A stretch of DNA of 64,000 nt from Methylobacterium ajmalii (GTDB lineage Bacteria > Pseudomonadota > Alphaproteobacteria > Rhizobiales > Beijerinckiaceae). The stretch lies in contig NZ_JACWCT010000142.1 of assembly GCF_016613415.1 (NCBI RefSeq), positions 1 to 64,000 on the forward strand. The letters are read 5' to 3'. A model generated the notes under the pieces. The model was not told the origin of the DNA. It searched no databases and saw only the letters and a list, made by a program, of their open reading frames with translations. Position 1 is the first letter of the stretch. Each line of letters starts with the position of its first letter. Of this stretch, positions 8,114 to 16,413 are shown piece by piece. The translations under genes were made by a program, and so were the position numbers.

Positions 8114-9490
8114 TCAGAACTGGAAGTAGATGAACTCGTAGTTGGCGTCGTCGCCGATGCGCAGCAGCACCGCGACGAGGAGCACCGCGAAGGCGACCGC
8201 CAGGGCCGGCCGCGGCGGCAGGCGGTGGACCGCCGCCCAGGCGGTCGGGCCGATCAGCGCCACCAGGGCGGCGGGCACGAAGGCCCGCCACTTGAAGCCG
8301 TGGCCGACCGGCGCGTGGCCGGCCAGGCCCTTGAACACGGCCATCGCCGCCTCGAAGCTGGTGGCGCGAAACAGTACCCAGGTCAGGGCCACGAACAGGA
8401 AGGTCAGGGCCCAGCCCAGCAGCGCCGGCATCGGCAGCCCGGCGCGGCGCCACAGGAGGCCGATCCCGAGCCCGGCGCCGTGCGCCGCCCCCCAGGCGAC
8501 GAAGGTGAGGCCGGCGCCGTGCCACAGGCCGCCGAGCGTCATCGTGGCGAAGAGCGCGGCGAGCTGCACGGCGAGGCCCCGGCGGTTGCCGCCGAAGGGG
8601 ATGTAGAGGTAGTCGCGCAGGAAGCGCGACAGGGTCATGTGCCAGCGCCGCCAGAAGTCCTGCAGCGAGGTCGCGCGGTAGGGCACGTCGAAGTTCTGCG
8701 GCAGCACGATCCCGAACAGCAGCGCGAGACCCAGCGCCATGTCGGTGTAGCCCGAGAAGTCGAAGTAGATCTGGAACGTGAAGGCGAGCGTGCCCTGCCA
8801 GGCGTCGACGACGCTGACCACCTTGCCCTCGGCGGCGGCCTGGAACACCGGGTTGGCGTAGGCTGCGAGCGGATCGCCGAGGAACACCTTCTTGGCGAGC
8901 CCGAGGCAGAGCAGCATCAGCCCGCGCCCGATCCGCTCGGCGGCGTCCGGGCGGGCATAGGGCTTCTCGTCGAACTGGTGGAGGATCTCGCTCCAGCGCA
9001 CCAGCGGCCCGGCGAGCACCTGGGGGAAGAACGCGATGTAGAGGGCGTAGCGCGTGAGGCTCATCTGCGGCGCCCGGCCGGCGCGCAGGTCGGTGAGGTA
9101 CATCACGTGGTGGAAGGTGAAGAACGAGATGCCGAGCGGGAGCGCGAGGCTCGGCCGGGCGAGGTCGTGCAGCCCCGGCAGGAGCGCGGCGAGACCGGCG
9201 AGGAACCCGGCATACTTGAACAGCGCCAGCACCGCGAGGTTGGCGGCGATGGCGAGCGGGATCAGCACGACCGCGCGGCTGTGCCCGAACCGGCGCGCGA
9301 CGAGCCAGTTCAGCCCGATCGAGGCGGCGAGCAGCGGCACGAAGCGCGGGTCCCACCAGCCGTAGAAGACCAGCGAGAGCACCACGAGGAGCGGCAGGCG
9401 CCAGGCCGGGCGGTGCAGGGCGACCAGCGCGTGCAGCGCCAGGGCGACCGGCAGGAAGCCGAACAGGAACGGGAAGGAGTTGAACAGCAT
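8114..9490 (-). CDS. MBOAT family O-acyltransferase (AlgI-like)
   Basis: This polytopic membrane enzyme is expected to pass acyl, usually acetyl, groups across the inner membrane for polysaccharide modification. The ATG at 9490 gives 458 residues that begin MLFNSFPFLFGFLPV, the standard opening of AlgI-like proteins; an in-frame ATG at 9529 would add 13 residues of no family likeness. The family motif FWRRWHMTLSRFLRDYLYIP is present, as is LGGLWHGAGLTFVAWGAAHG, whose His is the expected catalytic residue. About ten hydrophobic segments are seen. It is followed by the SGNH-like gene. Confidence 0.88.
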   Translation of the reverse strand: MLFNSFPFLFGFLPVALALHALVALHRPAWRLPLLVVLSLVFYGWWDPRFVPLLAASIGLNWLVARRFGHSRAVVLIPLAIAANLAVLALFKYAGFLAGLAALLPGLHDLARPSLALPLGISFFTFHHVMYLTDLRAGRAPQMSLTRYALYIAFFPQVLAGPLVRWSEILHQFDEKPYARPDAAERIGRGLMLLCLGLAKKVFLGDPLAAYANPVFQAAAEGKVVSVVDAWQGTLAFTFQIYFDFSGYTDMALGLALLFGIVLPQNFDVPYRATSLQDFWRRWHMTLSRFLRDYLYIPFGGNRRGLAVQLAALFATMTLGGLWHGAGLTFVAWGAAHGAGLGIGLLWRRAGLPMPALLGWALTFLFVALTWVLFRATSFEAAMAVFKGLAGHAPVGHGFKWRAFVPAALVALIGPTAWAAVHRLPPRPALAVAFAVLLVAVLLRIGDDANYEFIYFQF

Positions 9491-9602
9491 CGCGGCCGGG
9501 GGTGTCGCAGACCTCTTCGGCGACGCCACGGCCGCCCGTCTTCAAGCGGGCGCCGTTGTGGGAGATCGGGGCAGGTGCGTCAACGGAGGGCCGGCGAGCG
9601 GC

Positions 9603-11282
9603 TCACGCCGCCCGCACCTCGCCGAGGAAGCCGATCACCTCGCGCTGCAGCTCCTCGGCGGAACGCGACATCGCCTGGGCGGCCCCCAGCACCCCGGCGG
9701 CCGCGTCCCCGGTCTGTCCCGCGCCGTCGCGCACCGTGGCGATGGACTGCGTCACCGTGAGCGTACCGCGGGAGGCCTCCTGCACGTTGCGGGCGATCTC
9801 CTGGGTCGCCGCCCCCTGCTCCTCCATCGCCGCCGCGACGCCGGCGGCGATGGAATCCATCTCGCCGATCCGCCGGCCGATCGCCGCGATGGCCTCGACC
9901 GCGCCGCCGGTGCCGGCCTGGATCACGCCGATCTGGGCGGCGATCTCCTCGGTCGCCTTGGCGGTCTGCTCGGCCAGCGCCTTGACCTCGGCGGCCACCA
10001 CCGCGAAGCCGCGGCCGGCCGGGCCCGCCCGTGCCGCCTCGATGGTGGCGTTGAGCGCGAGCAGGTTGGTCTGGGCCGCGATGCCGGAGATCAACCCGAT
10101 CACGTCGCCGATCGCGCGAACGCCGGTCGCCAGGGACTGGACCACCGCGTCGGTGCGCTGCGTCTCCTCGCGGGCGGCGACCGCCATGCGGGCGGACAGG
10201 CCGACCTGGCCGGTGATCTCCTGGATCGAGGCGGCGAGTTCCTCGGTGGCGCTCGCCACGGTCTGGACGTTGGCCGAGGTCTGCTCGGCGACCGCCGCGA
10301 CGGTCACGGACTGCCCGGTCGTCGCCTCGGCGGTGGCCGCCATGCTGCCGGCCGCCGATTCCATGCCGGCCGCCGCCGTCGCGACGCCGCGGCTCAGGGC
10401 CGTCACCCGGGTCTCGAAGGCCCGCATCAGGCCGTCGAGATGGGCGGCACGGCGCAGCTTGGCGTCGGCCTCCCCGGCGGCGGCCCGGTCGGCCTCGCGC
10501 TTGGCGATCAGGGCGTCCTTGAACACCTGCAGGGCGCGGGCGAGGGTGCCGATCTCGTCGCGCTTGCCCCCGTCGGTCACCGCCACCGCGAGGTCGCCGT
10601 CCGAGAGGGCGCGCATCTGGCCGGTGATGCGGGTGAGCGGCGTCGAGACGCCGGCGAGCACGATCCAGGCCGCGCCGGCGATCGCGGCGGCGGCCACCAG
10701 CATCACCCCGAGGAAGGTCGCCGCCAGGAGGTCGTAGAGGCGGTCGGCGGCGAGCTTGCCCTCGCGGGCCTCGTCGAGCTGCAGGTCGACGAGCTTGCCG
10801 ACCGCGTCCGAGATCGGGTCGATCGCCGGGTAGAGGTCGCGCGTCACGAAGGCAGCGAGCCCGGCGGCGTCCTCGGCCCGCAGGAGGCCGACGAGCCGCG
10901 TCACCGCCGGTTTCGCCGCCGCCATCGCGCCCTCGACCTCGCGGGCGATCCCATCCTCGCGCGGGCTCATCGCCTTGTTGCGGTAGGCCGACCAGTGGGT
11001 GTCGACCCGCGCCATCGCCTGCTCGACGTTGCGCCGCGCGTCGGCCCAGGACAGGCTCTCGCCGCGGCGCTTGTGCGAGGTGTCGACGATGTTGACCGCG
11101 TAGAGGTCGGCGACCGACTTCAGGTCGCGCAGCGGAACGACGCGGCCGCCGTAGATGTGGTCGACGGCCTCGCGCATGCCGGCGACGCCCCACCAGCCGC
11201 CCCCGAGCGAACCCGCGATCAGCCCGGCGAGGACGACGAGAAGCGCGATCAGTCGTCCGCGGATCGTGGTGAGGGCGCGCAT
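9603..11282 (-). CDS. Methyl-accepting chemotaxis protein
   Basis: This is a transmembrane chemoreceptor that would control CheA and hence motor switching. The 559-residue product has a first membrane helix at about residues 12-33, a periplasmic four-helix-bundle-type sensor (about 35-185), and a second helix near 190-215 ([19 protein letters not shown]). A HAMP domain follows ([18 protein letters not shown]), then a long cytoplasmic signalling coil. The hairpin tip reads [20 protein letters not shown], with PAG where many receptors have ERG. No C-terminal CheR-binding pentapeptide is visible. The ligand cannot be told from sequence. It stands alone between the MBOAT gene and fliX. Confidence 0.93.
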   Translation of the reverse strand: MRALTTIRGRLIALLVVLAGLIAGSLGGGWWGVAGMREAVDHIYGGRVVPLRDLKSVADLYAVNIVDTSHKRRGESLSWADARRNVEQAMARVDTHWSAYRNKAMSPREDGIAREVEGAMAAAKPAVTRLVGLLRAEDAAGLAAFVTRDLYPAIDPISDAVGKLVDLQLDEAREGKLAADRLYDLLAATFLGVMLVAAAAIAGAAWIVLAGVSTPLTRITGQMRALSDGDLAVAVTDGGKRDEIGTLARALQVFKDALIAKREADRAAAGEADAKLRRAAHLDGLMRAFETRVTALSRGVATAAAGMESAAGSMAATAEATTGQSVTVAAVAEQTSANVQTVASATEELAASIQEITGQVGLSARMAVAAREETQRTDAVVQSLATGVRAIGDVIGLISGIAAQTNLLALNATIEAARAGPAGRGFAVVAAEVKALAEQTAKATEEIAAQIGVIQAGTGGAVEAIAAIGRRIGEMDSIAAGVAAAMEEQGAATQEIARNVQEASRGTLTVTQSIATVRDGAGQTGDAAAGVLGAAQAMSRSAEELQREVIGFLGEVRAA

Positions 11283-11449
11283 CGGGTCGGGACTCCAGTA
11301 CTGTGCAGGAGCCCTGTATCGCCGTGAATTTTGAAGGAAACCCTAAGTCAATCCGAGAAACATTTCGACACGGACAGGCTGGCGGAAAAGTGGCGTCTCC
11401 CGCAACCGTACGTCGCCGGCGCGCCTTGCGCTGGCACCGGCCCCGCCGC

Positions 11450-11866
11450 TCAGCCGGCCGCGGCCTCGAGCTTGGCGAGCTCGACCTGCGCCCGCAGCTC
11501 GATATGGCCGATCAGGTCATCGAGGCGTGGATCGCCGGTATTGCCGCTGCGCTCGGCGAGGCGGCCCGCGATGGCTTTCAGCTCGCTCGCCGCGACCCGC
11601 CCGCCGAGCAGCGCCGCCTTGAGGCGGTCGAGCCCGTCGAGGAGGTCGTGGCCGCGCTTGGTCGCCCGGCGGCGGCGGTCGGCGGAGATCTCGTCCTGGC
11701 ACTGGAGGGTCAGGATCGCGCTCAGGCCCGCGAGCGGCACCGCGCCGCCGGCGCTGGTCGGCCCGCGCGCGCCCTCCATCCCGAGGGAGAACACGCCGCC
11801 TGCCGGCAGGGAGCGCGGCCCGGCTCCCGACAGGGGAGCGGCCGCGAGGCGGGTGTCGACACGCAT
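11450..11866 (-). CDS. fliX: Class II flagellar assembly regulator FliX
   Basis: FliX in Caulobacter couples completion of the early flagellar structure to the activity of the sigma-54 activator FlbD. The 138-residue product has the family layout: a variable N-terminus, then SAILTLQCQDEISADRRRRA and KRGHDLLDGLDRLKAALLGG, and a C-terminal helix LIGHIELRAQVELAKLEAAA. It lies divergent from flgI, the arrangement also known in Caulobacter. Its presence argues that this organism uses FlbD-type control, in line with the ftr-like palindromes and sigma-54 promoters seen in the window. FlbD itself is not in the window. Confidence 0.88.
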   Translation of the reverse strand: MRVDTRLAAAPLSGAGPRSLPAGGVFSLGMEGARGPTSAGGAVPLAGLSAILTLQCQDEISADRRRRATKRGHDLLDGLDRLKAALLGGRVAASELKAIAGRLAERSGNTGDPRLDDLIGHIELRAQVELAKLEAAAG

Positions 11867-11945
11867 GCGATGGGGTCCGGGTCACGGGTCTTCGGTGTGC
11901 GGCATGAACCTCGCCCGGGTATGGTGAACGCCCCGTAAACGAGGC

Positions 11946-11958
11946 GGCAGATCTTGCC
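11946..11958. promoter_or_regulatory. ftr-like operator in the fliX/flgI control region
   Basis: GGCAGATCTTGCC has the GGCA-N5-TGCC form shared with the flgF and flgE control regions, and is flanked by C and G (CGGCA...TGCCG) as in the Caulobacter ftr consensus. It lies about 100 bases upstream of the flgI sigma-54 promoter. Confidence 0.55.
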
Positions 11959-12054
11959 GCCGGGCGAAAACGACCGGGCCCGGATCGACCCCCCGGCGCC
12001 CGGCCTGGCAACGGATCGGTAACCTTACCAAAGACTTACGCCTGGGATCGGCGC

Positions 12055-12070
12055 TGGCACGGTCCTGGCA
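12055..12070 (+). promoter_or_regulatory. Sigma-54 promoter of flgI
   Basis: TGGCACGGTCCTGGCA holds GG and GC at the correct ten-base spacing. The -12 element lies about 31 bases before the flgI ATG, leaving a leader of about 20 bases. Confidence 0.75.
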
Positions 12071-12100
12071 ACGGCACGTTCCGAGTTTCGGGACCCCGTC

Positions 12101-13216
12101 ATGCGCCTCCTCGCCCTCGCCTGCCTCTCCTGCCTGCTGCCCGTCCTGCTCCTCGCGGCCGGCCCCGCCCTCGCCCTGTCGCGGGTGAAGGACCTCGCCA
12201 GCGTCGAGGGGATGCGGACCAACCAGCTCATCGGCTACGGCATCGTCGTCGGCCTCAACGGCACCGGCGACACGCTGAACAACGCGCCCTTCACCAAGCA
12301 GTCGGTACAGGCGATGCTGGAGCGGCTCGGGGTCAACACCCGCGGCGCCGTGATGCGCACCGCCAACCTCGCCGCCGTGATGGTGACGGCGAACCTGCCG
12401 CCCTTCGCCGCGCAGGGCACGCGGATCGACGTCACGGTGTCGTCGCTCGGCGACGCCAAGTCGCTCCAGGGCGGCACGCTGCTGGTCACGCCGCTGCTCG
12501 CCGCCGACGGCGAGGCCTACGCGGTGGCGCAAGGGTCTCTCGCCATCGCGGGCTTCCAGGCCGAGGGCGACGCGGCCAAGATCACCCGCGGCGTGCCGAC
12601 CAACGGCCGCATCGCCAACGGCGCCGTGATCGAGCGCGAGATCGCCTTCAAGCTCAACGAGCAGAAGTGCCTGCGCCTGTCCCTGCGCAACCCCGACTTC
12701 ACGACCTCGAAGCGGATCGCCGCGGCGATCAACGACTTCATGGGCGCCGACACCGCCGAGCCGACCGACCCCTCCACCGTCACCCTGCAGGTCCCGCCGC
12801 GCTACCAGGGCAACATGATCCGGCTGCTCACCGAGGTCGAGCAGCTGAAGGTCGAGCCCGACCAGACCGCCCGGGTGGTGATCGACGAGCGTTCCGGCAT
12901 CATCGTGATGGGCCGCGACGTGCGGGTCTCCACCGTGGCGGTGGCGCAGGGCAACCTCACCGTCACCATCACCGAGCAGCCCCAGGTGAGCCAGCCGGCC
13001 CCGTTCTCCAACGGCGAGACCGTGGTGGTGCCGCGCACCGCGCTCAAGGTCGATGCCGGCGAGAAGAACAAGCTCGCCCTGGTCAAGGAGGGCGTGACCC
13101 TGCGCGAATTGGTCGACGGGCTCAACGCCCTCGGCATCGGCCCGCGCGACCTGATCTCGATTCTCCAGGCGATCAAGGCCTCCGGCGCGCTCCAGGCCGA
13201 CATCGAGGTGATGTGA
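12101..13216 (+). CDS. flgI: Flagellar P-ring protein FlgI
   Basis: FlgI forms the periplasmic P ring that acts as a bushing for the rod. The 371-residue product has a cleavable signal (LALACLSCLLPVLLLAAGPALA) and the family's strongly conserved start of the mature protein, SRVKDLASVEGMRTNQLIGY and GIVVGLNGTGDTLNNAPFTK. The C-terminus reads LRELVDGLNALGIGPRDLIS, also diagnostic. Length is normal. It heads a short run flgI - flgJ-type - flgN-like and has its own sigma-54 promoter. Confidence 0.97.
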   Translation: MRLLALACLSCLLPVLLLAAGPALALSRVKDLASVEGMRTNQLIGYGIVVGLNGTGDTLNNAPFTKQSVQAMLERLGVNTRGAVMRTANLAAVMVTANLPPFAAQGTRIDVTVSSLGDAKSLQGGTLLVTPLLAADGEAYAVAQGSLAIAGFQAEGDAAKITRGVPTNGRIANGAVIEREIAFKLNEQKCLRLSLRNPDFTTSKRIAAAINDFMGADTAEPTDPSTVTLQVPPRYQGNMIRLLTEVEQLKVEPDQTARVVIDERSGIIVMGRDVRVSTVAVAQGNLTVTITEQPQVSQPAPFSNGETVVVPRTALKVDAGEKNKLALVKEGVTLRELVDGLNALGIGPRDLISILQAIKASGALQADIEVM

Positions 13217-13269
13217 GCCCGCGCCCGCCCTCCCCTGCCCTTCTCTCCCGACACGAGGTCTGACCCCCG

Positions 13270-13611
13270 ATGCTTCCCCTCGCTTCCCTCGCCGCCTCCG
13301 CGGGCCTCGCGGTCGGCCAGGCCCTCGCCGGGGCCGCCGGCTCCGCCCTGCAGGGGGCCAACGCCGACAAGGCGAAGATCCAGAAGACCGCCAAGGACTT
13401 CGAATCGATGTTCCTGGAGCAGAGCCTCGACGTGCTCAACCGCTCGCAGGGCACCGACGGCCCGCTCGGCGAGAACGGCACCGGCGGCGGGGTCTACCGC
13501 TCGATGCTCAACAAGGAATACGCCCAGTCGATCGTGCAGAGCGGCGGGATCGGCATCGGCGACCAGGTGATGCGCGAGATGCTGCGGATGCAGGGAGGCG
13601 CGAATGTCTGA
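13270..13611 (+). CDS. Rod-binding protein (FlgJ N-terminal domain type)
   Basis: The 113-residue product consists only of the rod-binding domain of FlgJ: AKDFESMFLEQSLDVLNRSQ, then GGGVYRSMLNKEYAQSIVQS and GIGIGDQVMREMLRMQ. The C-terminal muramidase domain of enteric FlgJ is absent, as in alphaproteobacteria, where the stand-alone domain is often called CheL or FlgJ. It probably caps or scaffolds the growing rod. It lies 53 bases after flgI and overlaps the next gene by 8 bases. Confidence 0.88.
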   Translation: MLPLASLAASAGLAVGQALAGAAGSALQGANADKAKIQKTAKDFESMFLEQSLDVLNRSQGTDGPLGENGTGGGVYRSMLNKEYAQSIVQSGGIGIGDQVMREMLRMQGGANV

Positions 13612-14080
13612 GGCCGCCCGCCCCGCCCCGCTGCGCATCGCCGACCCGGAGGCCGCCGCGCGCCTCGTGGCCGAGACGCTCACCACCATGCAGGCGCTGG
13701 AAGCCCTGCTCGCCCGCGAGAGCGACCACATCCGGGTCGGACGGCTCGCCGAGGGCCTGGCCGAGGCGCCGCAGAAGACCGCGCTCGCCGGCGCCTACCT
13801 GCAGGGCCTGCAGGCGGTGAAGGCCAACGCCGTGGCGCTCGCCCGCTTCGCCCCCGAGGGCATCGCGGCCCTGCGCGAGGCCCATGGCCGCTTCTCGGAC
13901 GCGGTGGCGGCCAACCAGGCGGTGCTGGCGACCGCCCGGTCGGTCTCGGAGGGGCTGCTGCGCACCCTGTCGACCGAGCTCAACCGCCACGCCGAACCGA
14001 GCGGCTACGGCAGCCGCCCGGCCCCCTCCCCCTACGGCCACCGCCGCAGCGCGCCGCTGGTGCTCTCGCGCAGCCTGTGA
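13604..14080 (+). CDS. FlgN-like flagellar export chaperone (putative)
   Basis: The 158-residue product is almost wholly helical in character. It opens with AARLVAETLTTMQALEALLA and has long Ala/Glu-rich coils up to about residue 128, then a Pro/Gly/Arg-rich tail. This fits the FlgN-type proteins that follow the rod-binding gene in Rhizobiales, which chaperone FlgK and FlgL before export. There is a good ribosome site (GGGAGG) within the end of the preceding gene, and the start overlaps it by 8 bases. Assignment rests on position and helical character more than on clear motifs. Confidence 0.6.
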   Translation: MSEAARPAPLRIADPEAAARLVAETLTTMQALEALLARESDHIRVGRLAEGLAEAPQKTALAGAYLQGLQAVKANAVALARFAPEGIAALREAHGRFSDAVAANQAVLATARSVSEGLLRTLSTELNRHAEPSGYGSRPAPSPYGHRRSAPLVLSRSL

Positions 14081-14096
14081 GGGCGCCTCAGCGCCC
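14081..14096. terminator. Bidirectional hairpin between convergent genes
   Basis: GGGCGC-CTCA-GCGCCC forms a 6-bp stem with a 4-base loop exactly at the junction of the rightward flgN-like gene and the leftward small porin-like gene. There is no strong T run. Confidence 0.45.
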
Positions 14097-14426
14097 GGTG
14101 CCGAGGCGGATATAGGCTCGGGCCGGGCCGTACTCGGTCTGTGTGCGGGTATCGATCGCGACCCGGCCCGACCCGCCGACGACGCCCCGGGCCGCGCCGT
14201 CGAGGCCGGCGCCGGGCCGCGCCGGCACCGGCGTGCCGACCTCGGCGCGCACCCGCCCGCTGATCCGCGTGCAGGGACCGCCGGGGACGAAGCGGACGAA
14301 GCCCGGTCCCTCGTGCGGGCAGGTCTCGGGCGCCTTCGCGATGGGCAGGTCGCGAATGTCGAGGGCGTGGACCGGCAGGGCCGCCCCGGCGAGGGCGGCC
14401 GCCAGGATCATCGATGTCGCGCGCAT
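14088..14426 (-). CDS. Small secreted protein resembling the N-terminus of an alphaproteobacterial porin
   Basis: The ATG at 14426 gives 112 residues with a signal peptide (MILAAALAGAALPVHA). The mature part contains CPHEGPGFVRFVPGGPCTRI and then ISGRVRAEVG. This is the conserved opening of Porin_2 family proteins, where C-x-GxGF-...-C-IGGRVR precedes the barrel. The rest of the barrel is missing, and the product ends after a few candidate strands (GRVAIDTRTQTEYGPARAYI). It may be a small standing gene, since such mini-porin proteins are common in Methylobacterium-like genomes, or a truncated porin. Confidence 0.65.
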   Translation of the reverse strand: MRATSMILAAALAGAALPVHALDIRDLPIAKAPETCPHEGPGFVRFVPGGPCTRISGRVRAEVGTPVPARPGAGLDGAARGVVGGSGRVAIDTRTQTEYGPARAYIRLGTGR

Positions 14427-14531
14427 GAGCCGGGCCTCCCGTTCAGGAGTCAGAGAAGCATGGTGCGGGCCGGTGCGCCAGGGCTTGCGACGCACGCCCA
14501 CGGGATTGATGAAGTGGCGTCTCACCCACGA

Positions 14532-14654
14532 CCTCATCCTGAGGTGCCGGAGCGAAGCGGAGGCCTCGAAAAAGGGCTCCAGAAGTCGCCGCGATCCCTG
14601 GAGCCCTCCTTCGAGGTCAGCCGATCTTTGATCGACTAACACCTCAGGATGAGG
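14532..14654. repeat. Dispersed repeat with 15-bp inverted ends
   Basis: The unit is bounded by CCTCATCCTGAGGTG (14532-14546) and its exact inverse CACCTCAGGATGAGG (14640-14654). The interior holds GCCTCGAAAAAGGGCTCC and a partly complementary GGAGCCCTCCTTCGAGG, so the whole unit could fold into a long cruciform or RNA hairpin. Similar palindromic intergenic repeats are widespread in Rhizobiales genomes. Function unknown. Confidence 0.7.
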
Positions 14655-14730
14655 CGTGATGATGGGATATTTTGTCCTACTTTTCATTGTCCGACAGATC
14701 GATCTAACCTATCTGTCAACATCACTCTAC

Positions 14731-14870
14731 GTCATCCCGGGGCTTGTCGAAAACGAGAACCCGGGATCCACAAACGCCGACGGTGCCGAACGAGGCGGTT
14801 GGCGTTCCGCCTCTTCCTGAAATGTCGGCGTTTATGGATCCCGGGTTCCGCTGCGCGGCCCCAGGATGAC
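14731..14870. repeat. Second dispersed palindromic repeat
   Basis: Ends are GTCATCCCGGGGC (14731-14743) and GCCCCAGGATGAC (14858-14870), inverse with one mismatch. Inside are two further inverted arms, AACCCGGGATCCA and TGGATCCCGGGTT, next to ACAAACGCCGA and TCGGCGTTTAT. It is a different family from the repeat 77 bases to its left. Together the two repeats fill the gap between the porin-like gene and the alcohol dehydrogenase. Confidence 0.65.
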
Positions 14871-14906
14871 TCGGAGGGTTTTGGACACGTTGGTCGGACC
14901 GAACGA

Positions 14907-16112
14907 CTATGCGACGCAAAGCCCGAAGATCTCCTCCGCCTGCCTCACCGTCATCTTGCGCGCCGCCGGGCTCGCGATGAGCGTGCGGTCGTTGGCGCTC
15001 GCCGGATCGAAATCCTTGGCGGCGATGCCGGCATAGAGGCCGGGCACGGCGCGCTGCGCCATCTCGCGCACCCGGTCGTGGGGCAGTTGCCCGGGGGTGA
15101 AGCGGGTGGGGAAGCCGATGTCGGCGTAGAGTGCCCGGATCGCGTCGGCGCAGGCGGAAATCATCTCCTGGCGCGACAGGCCCGCGGTCTCGACCTCCAG
15201 CGCCTCGGCGAGCGGGCGCACCTTGGCGGGCAGCACCGCGAGGTTGAAGGTGACGACGTGCGGCAGCAGCACCCCGACGCCGTAGGGGTGGGGCAGGTCG
15301 AGATGGCCCTCGAGCGGCAGCGACAGGGCGTGGCCGTGGCCGAGGCGGGCGTTGCCGCAGGCGATGTTGGCCATGCAGGAGGCCACCAGGTTGTCCTCCC
15401 GCGCCCGGTCGTCGTCGGAGTTGATCGAGGCGCGCAGGGACGCCGCCTGGAGCCGCACCGCCGCGAGCGCCACCGCGTCGGTGAGCGGCGAGGCGATGCC
15501 GCTCAAGTAGGCCTCGACGCCGTGGGTCAGGGCGTCGACGGCGGGGAGCGCCGCGACGTGCATCGGCAGCGAACGCAGGGTGACGGGATCGAGGATCGCG
15601 GCGTCGGGGAAGCTCAAGGGGCCGCCGCCCAGGAGCTTGAGGTGGCGCACCTCGTCCTTGACGATGGTCCATTGCGACACCTCCGAGCCGGAGCCGGCGG
15701 TGGTCGGCACCATGATCATCGGCAGGGCCTTGCGGTCGAACTGCCCGACGCCAGTGCACTCCGCCATGGGCTTCTGGTTCGTCGCCACGATGGCGATGCC
15801 CTTGCCGGTGCACATCACCGAGCCGCCGCCGATGCACACCACGCCGTCGATGCGATCGCGCCGCACCCGCTCGCCCTGGTCGTCGATATGCGAGCAGCGC
15901 GCGTCGATCCCGCATTCGTCGAAGCGCGAGACGGTGATTCCGGCCTCGGAGAGGGCCGCGAGCGCGTCGGCGTGGAACCCTTGCGCCGAGATCACCGGGT
16001 CGGACACGACCAGCACCCGGCTCATCTTCAGGTCGCGGGCGAGCGTGCCGAGGGTGGCGAGCGCCCCGCTCCCCGAGACGATCCGGGTCGGCATGTAGAA
16101 GCTGGTGATCAT
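14907..16112 (-). CDS. Iron-containing alcohol dehydrogenase
   Basis: This enzyme oxidises an alcohol or reduces an aldehyde with NAD(P). The ATG at 16112, preceded by GAGGAG, gives 401 residues, normal for group III metal-dependent dehydrogenases. The nucleotide-binding motif GGGSVMCTGKGIAI is seen near residues 98-111, then PTTAGSGSEVSQWTI. Metal-ligand regions include DALTHGVEAYLS and GHGHALSLPLEGHLDLPHPY, which holds several His. It diverges from the binding-protein gene across about 300 bases. The substrate is not clear from sequence. Confidence 0.88.
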   Translation of the reverse strand: MITSFYMPTRIVSGSGALATLGTLARDLKMSRVLVVSDPVISAQGFHADALAALSEAGITVSRFDECGIDARCSHIDDQGERVRRDRIDGVVCIGGGSVMCTGKGIAIVATNQKPMAECTGVGQFDRKALPMIMVPTTAGSGSEVSQWTIVKDEVRHLKLLGGGPLSFPDAAILDPVTLRSLPMHVAALPAVDALTHGVEAYLSGIASPLTDAVALAAVRLQAASLRASINSDDDRAREDNLVASCMANIACGNARLGHGHALSLPLEGHLDLPHPYGVGVLLPHVVTFNLAVLPAKVRPLAEALEVETAGLSRQEMISACADAIRALYADIGFPTRFTPGQLPHDRVREMAQRAVPGLYAGIAAKDFDPASANDRTLIASPAARKMTVRQAEEIFGLCVA

Positions 16113-16413
16113 GGGCGTCTCCTCGGGGGCGGGGCGCCTGTCTCCTCGGGCCCTCGCGGTCGTGCCGGCGGTGTCGCTCGGGCGGGAGCGCTCCGTCCAA
16201 TACAAAGATCGCGCACGAGCCATAGCCGGCGACGATGGCGGAGCGTCACACCCGGGGGCGGGTGCTGCCATATCGCGAAACGATGGCGGGGCGTCGCGCA
16301 AACTATTGGACGGCGATCGATCGCATCCGCGATACCGTTGCGATCAACACGCATCGCCCCGACGCCCGAGAACGGGCGCGAGACCGGCCGATGCCGCCTG
16401 CCGAGGAAACGCC

